Positions 7,428-15,831 are shown, numbered from the stretch's first letter. The stretch is 59,807 bases of DNA from Paenibacillus sp. J45TS6 (GCF_018403285.1 NZ_BOSJ01000023.1:1-59807), one strand, 5' to 3'. Notes: generated from the letters alone by a model not told the origin. Translations and numbers: made by a program.

Positions 7428-8603
7428 CTATTCTTGTCCCAATAAATCCAAGATTAATTGAACTTCTACTTTTGTACCGTTAACCAATGCTTCTTCCATT
7501 ACTCTGAATTTAGGATGGTGGTTCATATAACCGCATCCTTCCTCTTCTAGGCCGGCGCCTAATAACATGAAGCAGCCTGGAACGACTTTGGTATAAGCAG
7601 AGAAATCTTCACTTGCCATTAGCATAGGAGATTCATAGACTAAATCTTCACCAAGCACTTTTGTAGCCGACTCATAAGCAAATTCAGCAAGTTCAGGTGT
7701 GCTGTATACAGCCGAATAACCACGGACATAATCGAGTTCAACCGTAGCGCCGTAAGCAGCAGCAACATAATCAATGATTTCTCTAACGCGTTTTTCCATC
7801 AGATTGCGGATTTCTTCATTTGTCGTACGAATGGAACAGCTTAATGTAGCCGTATCCGCAATAATATTAGGAGCTTGGCCGCTGTGGAATTCACCAATGC
7901 TTAAGATCGCCATTTCGCTTGCCGGAACATTACGAGATACAATACTTTGGAGCGCCATAACCATATGACTGCCGACTACAATAGGGTCAATCGACAATTC
8001 TGGTGTAGAAGCGTGAGATCCTTTTCCTTGAATTTTGAGGAAGAATCCATCAGCTGCAGTGGTTGTATAACCTGTTTTAACAATGCCAAGAGAGCCTGTT
8101 TTTAATCTTGGGATAATATGAATACCGAAGATTTGATCTACGTCCTTAAGTACACCTGCATCCACGAGTTCTTGAGCACCGCCAGGCACTTGTTCTTCCG
8201 CATGTTGAAAAATAAATTTAACGGTTCCAGCTAGTTTGTCTTTCATACCCGATAGTACACTTGCTGCTCCAAGCAACATCGCAACATGAGTGTCATGTCC
8301 GCAAGCGTGCATTACACCGTCATTCACGGATTTGAAATCTACAGTAGATTCCTCTTGAATTGGCAAAGCATCCATATCTGCTCGAAGTGCAATTGTTTTT
8401 CCCTCGCCAGCAGCACCGACTAAGGTAGCGACTACACTGGTTGGAGTAGGGCGTGTTAACTCAAGATTAGGAAAAGTAGATAATGTATCGTAAATATATT
8501 GTGAAGTTTTAAATTCCTTAAATGAGAGTTCAGGATGTTTATGTAGATGCTGTCTCCATTCTGAAATCTTCTCTACAGGTATTTGATCAAACCAGTCCAT
8601 CAT
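7428..8603 (-). CDS. M20D amidohydrolase (N-acyl-amino-acid / HipO-type)
   Basis: This 391-residue cytosolic metallohydrolase removes acyl groups from N-acyl amino acids or related amides such as hippurate. M20D marks are present in order: HLHKHPELSFKE (about residue 20), ALRADMDALPIQE (75-87), MHACGHDTHVAMLLGAA (metal ligands, 97-113), QHAEEQVPGGAQ (catalytic and metal glutamates, about 132), HASTPELSIDPI in the lid domain and NHHPKF near the end. Length is normal. Start ATG follows AAGGGAG by seven bases. It is the first gene of an operon with an OFA-like MFS carrier, and a CRP/FNR-type palindrome lies 35 bp upstream of it. Confidence 0.88.
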   Translation of the reverse strand: MMDWFDQIPVEKISEWRQHLHKHPELSFKEFKTSQYIYDTLSTFPNLELTRPTPTSVVATLVGAAGEGKTIALRADMDALPIQEESTVDFKSVNDGVMHACGHDTHVAMLLGAASVLSGMKDKLAGTVKFIFQHAEEQVPGGAQELVDAGVLKDVDQIFGIHIIPRLKTGSLGIVKTGYTTTAADGFFLKIQGKGSHASTPELSIDPIVVGSHMVMALQSIVSRNVPASEMAILSIGEFHSGQAPNIIADTATLSCSIRTTNEEIRNLMEKRVREIIDYVAAAYGATVELDYVRGYSAVYSTPELAEFAYESATKVLGEDLVYESPMLMASEDFSAYTKVVPGCFMLLGAGLEEEGCGYMNHHPKFRVMEEALVNGTKVEVQLILDLLGQE

Positions 8604-8637
8604 AGTAAAAACTCCCTTCTCGTTATAAAAATAATAT

Positions 8638-8653
8638 TGTGAAACAATTCACA
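8638..8653. promoter_or_regulatory. CRP/FNR-type palindrome
   Basis: TGTGA-AACAAT-TCACA is a perfect TGTGA-N6-TCACA site, the consensus used by CRP/FNR-family regulators (B. subtilis Fnr recognises nearly the same sequence). It lies 35 bp before the start of the amidohydrolase, overlapping the promoter area. It could make the operon respond to oxygen or redox state, or repress it. Confidence 0.55.
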
Positions 8654-9088
8654 GATTAAATTAAATATGAAATAGAAAAGCTGATTCTAAGAGAAATATA
8701 GATAGGAACGTTCTTTCTTGGGTACCAGCAACAAAGGACTGTTCTTGTTTATGAATCTAGAATACCACGAAACTAAAAAACTTTCTATAGTTTCCTAGTG
8801 TTTAATTTGTGAACGTCATTTCGGGTAGGTTTTGTAGAGCATTTGTAGATTTGAGGGTCTGATAAGGACGACAAACCGTTGTTATATTCACTGCAAGATC
8901 TATTTTTTCATATAAGTTAAGTCGCAAAAATGAGCATTAAAATATTAATTTTTTTGTTATTGTAAACTTTATCACTGATGGTCATCGAAATTTCTGTAAT
9001 TCGGTGTCACGATTCCAAAGAGATCCATAGAACAAACTGTAAAAAATAGAAGTTTTTAATTTTCGGGAAATCTGTTACTATAAAAATA
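8654..9088. other. Long divergent intergenic region without a gene
   Basis: Between the divergent amidohydrolase and glycosidase genes there are about 600 bp with stop codons in every frame and no ribosome binding site before an open frame. It is AT-rich, with short stem-loops such as CTATAGTTTC/GAAACT around 8775-8805. I see no RNA gene of a known class. Confidence 0.5.
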
Positions 9089-9102
9089 AGTAAGCGCATT
9101 CA
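9089..9102. promoter_or_regulatory. Candidate cre (CcpA) site
   Basis: AGTAAGCGCATTCA matches the cre consensus TGWAANCGNTNWCA with two mismatches and sits right after a TACTATAAAA -10-like sequence, about 110 bp upstream of the glycosidase. Carbon catabolite repression of a glycosidase would be expected. Confidence 0.4.
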
Positions 9103-9108
9103 GAGGGT

Positions 9109-9120
9109 TGTGCTAGCACA
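9109..9120. promoter_or_regulatory. Perfect 12-bp palindrome, candidate operator
   Basis: TGTGCTAGCACA is fully self-complementary and lies seven bases after the candidate cre site in the glycosidase leader. A dimeric repressor site is the simplest explanation. Confidence 0.4.
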
Positions 9121-9210
9121 TATACCGAGAATGATAGATTTTAAATTTAAGCCGAATCAACAACATTACATATACCTATTACTAGAATAGGTAGACCAGG
9201 AGGGAATCAT

Positions 9211-11997
9211 TTGAGTTCAGATCTTATTGGCGTTCCATTAGAAGGGTTTGCAGAATTCAGTAGAAAAGTCGCAACAGAAGGAGCAGTTCTCTTAAAAAAC
9301 GAAGGAAAGGTTCTTCCTATACAGGTTTCCGAAAACGTTTCAGTTTTTGGTCGCACCCAGGTAAATTACTATCGCAGCGGTACAGGATCGGGCGGAAGCG
9401 TAAACGTGGTATACACGACAAATCTGCTGGATGGACTCCGGGCGAAGGCACAAATTAGCGTTAATGAAGAACTGGCATCCGTATACGAGAAATGGATTGA
9501 AGAGAATCCATTCGATAATGGTGGAGGCGGCTGGGCTGCAGAGCCTTGGCATCAACAAGAAATGCCTTTAACGGATGACCTCGTAGCTGCTGCAAGACAG
9601 AAATCAGCGAAAGCGATTATTGTTATTGGTCGTACCGCAGGGGAAGATCAAGATAATGCTGATGAGCAAGGAAGCTATCAGCTGACGGATGATGAAAAAG
9701 CAATGTTAAAGATCGTTACAACCCATTTCGAACAGACGATTGTGGTACTGAACGTATCCAATATTATTGATATGAGCTGGCTGAGTGAGAAGACTTTTGT
9801 GCATCCGGTATCAAGTGTAATTTACGCTTGGCAGGGCGGAATGGAAGGCGGAAATGCAATTGCCGACGTGCTGGTCGGTGATGTGACGCCTAGCGGGAAG
9901 TTAACGGATACGATTGCTTACTCTATTGAAGATTACCCATCCACACAGAATTACGGCAATGAGTTTAAGAATCTCTATGAAGAAGATATTTATGTAGGTT
10001 ACCGATACTTTGAGACTTTCTGTCCAGATAAGGTTCAATTTGAATTTGGTTATGGCCTGTCTTATACCACTTTCCAGGTAAAGGCTGAAGAAGCTAAGCA
10101 GATCACAAAAGATGGATCGAAGTATATTGAGATTGAGGTAACTGTCACAAATACCGGTGATGCTTATGCAGGCAAAGAGACGGTACAAGTCTACTATGAA
10201 GCGCCTCAAGGAAAGCTCGGGCAGCCGGCCAAAGCGCTTGCCGCTTTTGCAAAAACAAAAATCGTTCAACCGGGTGAAACCGAGCGTTTGACCCTGCAAT
10301 TTCCTGTGAATTCAATGGCTTCGTATGATGACAGCGGGGTAACGGGATTCCCATCTGCTTATGTATTAGAAGAAGGAAGTTATTTATTTTATGTTGGTAC
10401 AAGTGTAAAACAGGTAGAAAAAGTATCGGTGGATGGACAGAATGGCTACCATATTGAGGAATTTATTGTAGTTGAACAGCTGCAAGAAGCGATGGCGCCA
10501 ACAGAAAAATTCAAAAGAATGATGCCGGGTGTTCGTAAAGAAGACGGGGTTTATGAATTGGCAGAAGCTGAAGTTCCTACCCGCCAAATTTCTTTAGCAG
10601 ATCGAATTAAAGCAAATTTACCGAAAACATTGGATCAAACAGGAGATCAAGGTTACAAGCTGAGTGATGTACATGAGCAGAAAGTTAGCATGGAAGCTTT
10701 TATCGCTCAACTCAGTGATCAAGATTTAGCGGCTATTATTAGAGGTGAAGGCATGAGCAGCCCGCTGGTTACACCGGGAACAGCATCTGCTTTTGGCGGC
10801 GTAAGCGACAGTCTTCTTAGCTATGGTATTCCAGTCGGCTGTACATCTGACGGCCCTTCGGGGATCCGAATGGACAGTGGTCAGCAGGCAACTCAGGTTG
10901 CGATTGGAACATTGCTTGCCGCAACATGGGACACGGAACTAGTAGAAGAATTATATGTATTGGAAGGCCAAGAGCTGGTGCGTAACAATATTGATACTTT
11001 GCTCGGACCAGGTCTTAATATTCGTCGTAGTCCGCTAAATGGACGTAACTTTGAATATTTCTCAGAAGATCCGCTGGTCTCTGGATTGTTTGCAGCAGCT
11101 TGTACCCGCGGGATTCGCAAGGGTGGTTCGCAGGCGACGCTGAAACACTTTGCCTGCAACAACCAGGAGAAATACCGTACTAAAGTGGATGCGGTTGTAT
11201 CTGAGCGTGCTTTGCGAGAAATCTATCTAAAAGGATTCGAAATTGCAGTAAAAGAAGGCGGAGCGAATTCTATTATGACTTCGTATAATCCGGTCAATGG
11301 ACATTGGGCAGCATCTAATTATGATCTGAATACGACGATTCTTCGCGGTGAGTGGGGTTTCAAAGGGATCGTAATGACGGACTGGTGGGCTGTGATGAAC
11401 GATGTCATAAACGGGGGACCGGCTGATCGTAAATATACGAATTACATGGCTCGCGCTCAAAATGATCTATATATGGTCGTTAGTAATTACGGAGCAGAAA
11501 CGAATGTCTGGGGCGACAACACGATAGAGTCACTTGAAGATGGTAGCCTTACCCGTGGTGAGTTACAGCGTAATGCAATGAATATCTGTGGATTTTTAAT
11601 GCAAGCACTTGTATTTTCTAGAGATCAAGTTATACAGGAGAAAATCGAGACGTGTAAGGCAGATGCTACTCTGCAAGCAGATGAAGCGCAAATCGTAGGG
11701 CAAGATGAGCAGATAAAAGTAATTCCATCCGGCTCAACAATTATGAAAGTGAATGAGCCAGGTGTATATCGTATGTTTGCCGGCCTGATGTCTCCAGATG
11801 GAGAGTTGTCACAAAGTGCGTGCAATCTTATTCTGAATGACCAAGTGGTAACGACCATTCAGACCAATGGTACAGAAGGTAAATGGATCAAGCTGAAACA
11901 AGCTAAGGTAGAGCTGGAAGCAGGACTTTACGAGATGAAGTTTGAGCATATTAAGCCTGGTATGCATATCGACTGGATTGAATTTAAGCAGGTATAA
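9211..11997 (+). CDS. GH3 family beta-glycosidase with reversed domain order
   Basis: The 928-residue enzyme hydrolyses beta-linked glycosides with retention. Its domains are circularly rearranged. The alpha/beta sandwich domain is first (residues 20-250, EGAVLLKNEGKVLPI, VVLNVSNIIDMSWL, AWQGGMEGGNAIADVLVGD). A fibronectin-III-like domain follows (about 290-405), then the TIM barrel (about 490-790). The barrel holds TSDGPSGIR, GPGLNIRRSPLNGRNFEYFSEDP, TLKHFACNNQE, and the nucleophile Asp724 in VMTDWW. A C-terminal beta domain (830-928) resembles carbohydrate-binding modules. There is no signal peptide, so it acts on imported sugars. TTG start is preceded by AGGAGGG at six bases. Reversed GH3 enzymes are known from Ruminococcus and Butyrivibrio. 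Confidence 0.9.
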   Translation: MSSDLIGVPLEGFAEFSRKVATEGAVLLKNEGKVLPIQVSENVSVFGRTQVNYYRSGTGSGGSVNVVYTTNLLDGLRAKAQISVNEELASVYEKWIEENPFDNGGGGWAAEPWHQQEMPLTDDLVAAARQKSAKAIIVIGRTAGEDQDNADEQGSYQLTDDEKAMLKIVTTHFEQTIVVLNVSNIIDMSWLSEKTFVHPVSSVIYAWQGGMEGGNAIADVLVGDVTPSGKLTDTIAYSIEDYPSTQNYGNEFKNLYEEDIYVGYRYFETFCPDKVQFEFGYGLSYTTFQVKAEEAKQITKDGSKYIEIEVTVTNTGDAYAGKETVQVYYEAPQGKLGQPAKALAAFAKTKIVQPGETERLTLQFPVNSMASYDDSGVTGFPSAYVLEEGSYLFYVGTSVKQVEKVSVDGQNGYHIEEFIVVEQLQEAMAPTEKFKRMMPGVRKEDGVYELAEAEVPTRQISLADRIKANLPKTLDQTGDQGYKLSDVHEQKVSMEAFIAQLSDQDLAAIIRGEGMSSPLVTPGTASAFGGVSDSLLSYGIPVGCTSDGPSGIRMDSGQQATQVAIGTLLAATWDTELVEELYVLEGQELVRNNIDTLLGPGLNIRRSPLNGRNFEYFSEDPLVSGLFAAACTRGIRKGGSQATLKHFACNNQEKYRTKVDAVVSERALREIYLKGFEIAVKEGGANSIMTSYNPVNGHWAASNYDLNTTILRGEWGFKGIVMTDWWAVMNDVINGGPADRKYTNYMARAQNDLYMVVSNYGAETNVWGDNTIESLEDGSLTRGELQRNAMNICGFLMQALVFSRDQVIQEKIETCKADATLQADEAQIVGQDEQIKVIPSGSTIMKVNEPGVYRMFAGLMSPDGELSQSACNLILNDQVVTTIQTNGTEGKWIKLKQAKVELEAGLYEMKFEHIKPGMHIDWIEFKQV

Positions 11998-12024
11998 TCA
12001 GCGACAAACACTTATTTTTTGGCT

Positions 12025-12080
12025 AAAAAGTCTGTAGATATGTTCCTTCTTGAACAAAGAGGATCTCTACAGACTTTTTC
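12025..12080 (+). terminator. Terminator of the GH3 gene
   Basis: AAAAAGTCTGTAGA (12025-12038) pairs with TCTACAGACTTTTT (12066-12079). The long loop is 27 nt. It ends the glycosidase transcript; the T-run is within the right arm. Confidence 0.75.
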
Positions 12081-12139
12081 TATATAGATGAAGAAAGGGG
12101 ATGGGCTGCCTAATTTCCATTTTATACATTTATAATATA

Positions 12140-12305
12140 TGTGGCTAAATGTTCGGAGATATGCTATACTAAGTTTATTGAAGCATTGACCTAACGAATC
12201 CACATAGCGTAGAGGGTTATTCTTTAATAATAACCTTGTACCCTATGTGTATTTTTATTTTAAGGTAAGAATTTCATGTAAATTTAAAATTAGGTGGTAA
12301 TAACA
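12140..12305 (+). promoter_or_regulatory. Promoter and structured cold-shock leader of csp copy 4
   Basis: TGC-TATACT at 12165-12170, then TTATTGAAGCATTGACC and a leader with CATAG/CTATG and GGTTATT/AATAACC pairings. The loop is shorter than in the other copies. AGGTGG lies at 12292-12297. Confidence 0.7.
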
Positions 12306-12506
12306 ATGGAAACAGGAACAGTAAAATGGTTTAACGCAGAAAAAGGATTTGGCTTCATCGAGGTTGAAGGCGGAAGCGACGTATTCGTACACTTCAGCGC
12401 AATCACTGGAGAAGGATTTAAATCTTTGGACGAAGGTCAACGTGTTGAGTTCAACATCACACAAGGCCAACGCGGTCCACAAGCTGAAAATGTTGTAAAA
12501 CTCTAA
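12306..12506 (+). CDS. csp: Cold-shock protein (CspB family), copy 4
   Basis: The 66-residue product is identical to that of copy 3 and carries the RNP1 and RNP2 motifs of the cold-shock domain. It lies nearly 9 kb from copy 3, so the family here is one tight group of three plus this outlier. The adjacent downstream gene encodes a cold-inducible protein of the YdjO type, which suggests a cold-response neighbourhood. RNA chaperone activity at low temperature is expected. Confidence 0.95.
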   Translation: METGTVKWFNAEKGFGFIEVEGGSDVFVHFSAITGEGFKSLDEGQRVEFNITQGQRGPQAENVVKL

Positions 12507-12517
12507 TTAAGAGTCTT

Positions 12518-12550
12518 ATGCCTCAAACGTATCGTTTGGGGCATTTTTAT
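12518..12550 (+). terminator. Intrinsic terminator of csp copy 4
   Basis: ATGCCTCAAACG pairs with CGTTTGGGGCAT (one G-U) and is followed by five T residues. Confidence 0.85.
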
Positions 12551-12587
12551 TTATATAACCTATTCAGATACAGAAAGAGGGATGCGA

Positions 12588-12800
12588 ATGTACAATTCTC
12601 GAAGAAAACCAATGGAAGATGTACCAATGGAATTAACGGCAATATGGTCTTGTTCAAACGACGAATGCAAAGGATGGATGAGAGATAACTTCGTATTCTC
12701 CGAGGTTCCCGTATGCCCTCAGTGTCAGTCTAGCATGATAAAAGATGAGAAAATGCTTGCAGCTGTGACGAACACGAGTCCTAACCAGAATAAAAAATAA
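12588..12800 (+). CDS. ydjO: Cold-inducible protein YdjO family
   Basis: This small protein of 70 residues has the YdjO layout: MYNSRRKPMEDV, then WSCSNDECKGWMRDNF (first CxxxxC-type pair), then VPVCPQCQSSM (second CxxC pair), which together form a likely zinc ribbon. In B. subtilis the homologue is cold induced; its role is unknown. ATG 12588 is preferred to ATG 12582 because the AGAGG site abuts the latter. It directly follows csp copy 4, which supports a link to cold response, though a terminator separates the two. Confidence 0.85.
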   Translation: MYNSRRKPMEDVPMELTAIWSCSNDECKGWMRDNFVFSEVPVCPQCQSSMIKDEKMLAAVTNTSPNQNKK

Positions 12801-12835
12801 GGGGAGGAGAGTTTTACTCTCTATTCCTATATAAA

Positions 12836-12869
12836 GGCACCGATTCAATTGCTTCGGTGTTCTTTTTTT
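12836..12869 (+). terminator. Intrinsic terminator after ydjO
   Basis: CACCGA (12838-12843) pairs with TCGGTG (12854-12859), followed by a long T-run. A smaller GAGAG/CTCTC hairpin at 12808-12822 precedes it. Confidence 0.75.
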
Positions 12870-12905
12870 TATGCGGTGTCAGACGGATAGAAAGGGATGA
12901 AATGT

Positions 12906-13130
12906 ATGCATTTATTTCAGGATTATAATTTAAAAGTGAAGAAGACATTCAATGCAACGAACACCGAAGAGGTACTTACGGTATCAGAGGCGGGGAATCT
13001 ACTGGGCTTATCCAAAGATCAAATGAAATTGTATGTAGATAAAAATAAATTAACCAAGGTTCCGATTAATAGAAGTGTGCATCGATATCTTTTGCTAAAA
13101 GAAGAAATTGATAAAATAGTTAAAACGTAA
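12906..13130 (+). CDS. Small helix-turn-helix DNA-binding protein (excisionase-like)
   Basis: The 74-residue protein has one recognisable domain, LTVSEAGNLLGLSKDQMKLYVDKNKLTKVP, which fits the winged helix-turn-helix of the MerR/excisionase group, followed by VHRYLLLKEEIDKIV, the wing and last helix. There is no effector domain. It could be a small regulator or a recombination directionality factor, but no integrase lies nearby. ATG 12906 is nine bases after AAAGGG; ATG 12897 abuts that site. The gene is monocistronic with flanking terminators. Confidence 0.6.
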   Translation: MHLFQDYNLKVKKTFNATNTEEVLTVSEAGNLLGLSKDQMKLYVDKNKLTKVPINRSVHRYLLLKEEIDKIVKT

Positions 13131-13132
13131 TG

Positions 13133-13160
13133 AACACCAACGATATGGTGTTTTTTTTAT
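13133..13160 (+). terminator. Intrinsic terminator
   Basis: AACACCA (13133-13139) pairs with TGGTGTT (13146-13152), followed by eight T residues. Confidence 0.85.
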
Positions 13161-13287
13161 TGGGTAAATATGAAGATGACAGTAAAAAAATAAGAAGGGT
13201 GTCTTAAGCGAACTCGTTAGATTGAAACCTTCGTATCCTTTTTTATGTATTATAGAGTAAAGATTCTTTTTAAAGGAGGAGATATCC

Positions 13288-13977
13288 ATCAGTATTCTTT
13301 CTAGATTTAGAGACATTATGAAAGCGAATATGCATGACTTGGTTACCAAAGCAGAAGATCCAGAGAAAATGATGAATCACTATATGAAGCAACTGAACAT
13401 TGACATAGGCAAAGTGAAATCAGAAACAGCGTCGGTAGCAGCGGAAGAGAAAAGAGCGAAGAGAGCGCTGGATGATGCTAAAGCAGAAGTAAATAAACTG
13501 CAGCGATATGCTGAGAAAGCAGTGGAGTCCGGAAATGAGGAGCAAGCATTGCAGTTTCTGGACCGTAAGGTATCAGAGCAGGAGAAATTAGGTGAACTGG
13601 AAGCTAGGTATGAACGTGCTTCCTCTAACAAGAAAAATATGAAGCAGATCCAGGATAAACTGATTTCTGATCTTAACATTCTAGAGAAACGACGTGCAGA
13701 ATTAAACGGAAAGATAGCTGCTACGGCTGCCCAGCAGAAAATAAATGCGATGGGCTCAAATGCCGATGTTAGCGGTTCTGTGTTCGATGTAATCGAAGAA
13801 AAGGTTAATAAAGCATATGATGAAGCCATGGCTATTGCTGAACTCAGAGAGCAACCCAAAGACGATCTCGATGATCTTATTGCTCAGTTGGAGAGGGAGA
13901 ACAATAAGAGTTCGGATAGGAATGCAGAAGAGGAGCTTGCCGCGATTAAAGAAAAACTCAACAACAAGAAGTCATAA
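13288..13977 (+). CDS. pspA: PspA/IM30 family membrane-stress protein, apparent AUC start
   Basis: PspA proteins coat and repair stressed membranes by forming ESCRT-III-like helical assemblies on the inner face. This 229-residue protein is almost entirely coiled coil (LNIDIGKVKSETASVAAEEK onward) after the conserved KAEDPEKMMNHYMKQL segment. The usual N-terminus (S-I-L-S-R-F-R-D-I-M) is encoded from 13291, and its first codon is ATC at 13288, eight bases after AGGAGG. The first canonical start, ATG 13318, would lose the amphipathic helix that binds membrane. The gene leads an operon with ydjG, ydjH and ydjI homologues, as in B. subtilis. Confidence 0.88.
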   Translation: MSILSRFRDIMKANMHDLVTKAEDPEKMMNHYMKQLNIDIGKVKSETASVAAEEKRAKRALDDAKAEVNKLQRYAEKAVESGNEEQALQFLDRKVSEQEKLGELEARYERASSNKKNMKQIQDKLISDLNILEKRRAELNGKIAATAAQQKINAMGSNADVSGSVFDVIEEKVNKAYDEAMAIAELREQPKDDLDDLIAQLERENNKSSDRNAEEELAAIKEKLNNKKS

Positions 13978-14005
13978 ATTCTTGGGTGGGTAGCGAGGTG
14001 AACAT

Positions 14006-15037
14006 ATGCCAGTCATAGAATATAAATGTCCGAACTGCGGAAGCAGCATGGTGTTTGACAGTGAGTCAGGGATGCTGCATTGCCCGAGTTGTGGCCGTGA
14101 CGATAATATTGAGGAAATCCCGGATCCTTTAACCAGAAATGTGTTTACCGAAAATGAAGTGAATGAATACCACTGCACCAGTTGCGGCGCGGTCCTCATG
14201 ACAGAGGCAGAAACAGCAGCTACGGTATGCAGTTTCTGTGGTTCCTCTGTTGTGCTCGGCGACCGGCTTACTGGAGAACTAGCCCCGGCAAAGATTATTC
14301 CATTTTCCATCAGCAAAGAAGAAGCGATACAAGCTTTTCGAAAATGGTGCCGGAATGGACTGCTTACGCCTAGTGATTTTATGACAGCGGACCGAATAAA
14401 AGGAATTACCGGAATCTACGTGCCTTTCTGGTTATATGGGTTACATAATCACATTGAAGTCCGTGGACTGGGTACAAAAGTGAGGAGTTACACAAGAGGC
14501 GATTATCATTATACGGAAACGATGCATTATGAGGTTTATCGTAAGATCCGGCTCAATTACGAGAATGTACCGATTGACGCGGCAGAGAAAATGAATGATG
14601 AATTGATGGATAAGCTCGAACCTTTCCCATACGGTCAGCTAAAAAGCTTTAAATCCCCTTATCTTGCCGGGTTTATTGCCGAAAAATATAGCTACGATGA
14701 ATCAGAGCTGCTGCCGCGGGCAAAGGAAAAGATTCGTCAGTATATCGATTCTTACATTCAGTCTTCGGCTTCTGGTTATGCCACGGTAAGTTTCACGGAT
14801 AAGCAGATCGATACCACCTTAGCACGTGCCGATTATGTTCTGCTTCCGGTATGGATGGTGCAATATGATTATAATAAAGCAGAGCATACATTTGCGATGA
14901 ACGGACAGACAGGTAAAGTGGTGGGCAAACCTCCGATTAGCAAAGGGAAAGTAAGTGCTTGGTTTGCAGGAGTCTCTGGCATTTCATTTCTATCGCTGAA
15001 ACTGATTTCCTGGATGATGGGAGGAGGATTTTGGTGA
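14006..15037 (+). CDS. ydjG: Zinc-ribbon protein of the PspA operon (YdjG-like)
   Basis: The 343-residue protein starts with two zinc ribbons (YKCPNCGSSMVFD with LHCPSCGRD, then YHCTSCGAVL with TVCSFCGSSVVLGD; residues 5-95), followed by a globular region (AKIIPFSISKEEAIQAFRKW, GIYVPFWLYG) and a single C-terminal hydrophobic segment (about 320-340) that should anchor it in the membrane. The order pspA-ydjG-ydjH-ydjI is that of B. subtilis, where YdjGHI helps bring PspA to the membrane. GAGGTG precedes ATG 14006. Its stop overlaps the next start (GTGA). Confidence 0.8.
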   Translation: MPVIEYKCPNCGSSMVFDSESGMLHCPSCGRDDNIEEIPDPLTRNVFTENEVNEYHCTSCGAVLMTEAETAATVCSFCGSSVVLGDRLTGELAPAKIIPFSISKEEAIQAFRKWCRNGLLTPSDFMTADRIKGITGIYVPFWLYGLHNHIEVRGLGTKVRSYTRGDYHYTETMHYEVYRKIRLNYENVPIDAAEKMNDELMDKLEPFPYGQLKSFKSPYLAGFIAEKYSYDESELLPRAKEKIRQYIDSYIQSSASGYATVSFTDKQIDTTLARADYVLLPVWMVQYDYNKAEHTFAMNGQTGKVVGKPPISKGKVSAWFAGVSGISFLSLKLISWMMGGGFW

Positions 15038-15831
15038 TAAAGAAGAAAGCCATCCTGACTACTTTCCTGCTCTTTGCTTTTATTCTTGTGATTGTTCCTC
15101 TTGACCTGGCGGGAGCAGCCGAATCAAGTTCTATAGCTGCGGATAAACAGTTAATCTACGATGAAGCGGGGCTATTAACTCAGGCGCAAGCAGACAGACT
15201 AAATACCATGGCCAATGAGTATGGGGCCGAGCGAAACACGGATATTATCATCTATACGACATTAAATGAAGAAGGTATAGATGTTGAAATTTTGACGGAA
15301 GACTTCTATGATGAGCATGCTCCCGGATATGATCGGCCGCATGGGAATGCCGTTATTTTGACACTGGATATGAACAATACAGAAGTATATATCGCTGGAT
15401 TTTATAAAGGGCTGGATTATCTTAATGACAGCAGACTAGACCAAATACGAAACAAGATTAGTCCTGATCTAAGCTATGGTAATTATGAACTTGCATTTGA
15501 GAATTATATACTAACCGTCTATGAGTTTATGGAACACCGCCCAGGAGTTTTATTTAATATTTGGTTTCAACTGGCCGTTTCTCTAGGGATCGGCGCTCTA
15601 GTCGTTGGGATAATGGCTTATCGCTCTGGCGGACGTATCACCGTGAACCGGCAGACATATGAAGATGCAAGTACATCAGGCATACTGGACCGTCAAGATC
15701 GGTATCTGAGAACAACAGTGACCAAACGCAAGATTGAACGGAATAATAATAATGGCGGTCCTGGCGGCGGCGGTGGCGGAGGAATCAGCAAGGGCGGCCA
15801 CTCGCATAGCGGAAGCAGAGGGTCGTTCTAA
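15034..15831 (+). CDS. ydjH: TPM-domain membrane protein of the PspA operon (YdjH-like)
   Basis: GTG 15034 follows GGAGGAGG by six bases and overlaps the upstream stop. The 265-residue protein has a signal or anchor segment (KKKAILTTFLLFAFILVIVP), an extracytoplasmic TPM (TLP18.3/Psb32/MOLO-1) domain at about residues 40-165 (IYDEAGLLTQAQADRLNTMA, TDIIIYTT, GNAVILTLD), a second membrane helix (about 185-205), and a glycine-rich C-terminus ending GSRGSF. TPM domains are often phosphatase-like or chaperone-like, without a fixed function. Context ties it to membrane-stress defence with PspA. Confidence 0.8.
   Translation: MIKKKAILTTFLLFAFILVIVPLDLAGAAESSSIAADKQLIYDEAGLLTQAQADRLNTMANEYGAERNTDIIIYTTLNEEGIDVEILTEDFYDEHAPGYDRPHGNAVILTLDMNNTEVYIAGFYKGLDYLNDSRLDQIRNKISPDLSYGNYELAFENYILTVYEFMEHRPGVLFNIWFQLAVSLGIGALVVGIMAYRSGGRITVNRQTYEDASTSGILDRQDRYLRTTVTKRKIERNNNNGGPGGGGGGGISKGGHSHSGSRGSF

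Noticed and set aside
9901-11858. Several minus-strand frames inside the GH3 gene
   Set aside because: They are shadows of a long real coding region; none has a ribosome binding site or a recognisable domain.
12588-13130. Toxin-antitoxin pair from the two small genes ydjO and the HTH protein
   Set aside because: A terminator separates them, and the first gene matches the YdjO cold-inducible family.
13225-13260. Sigma-W promoter for pspA
   Set aside because: TGAAAC occurs at 13223-13228, but no CGTA follows at 16-17 bp; the nearest CGTA is only three bases away.
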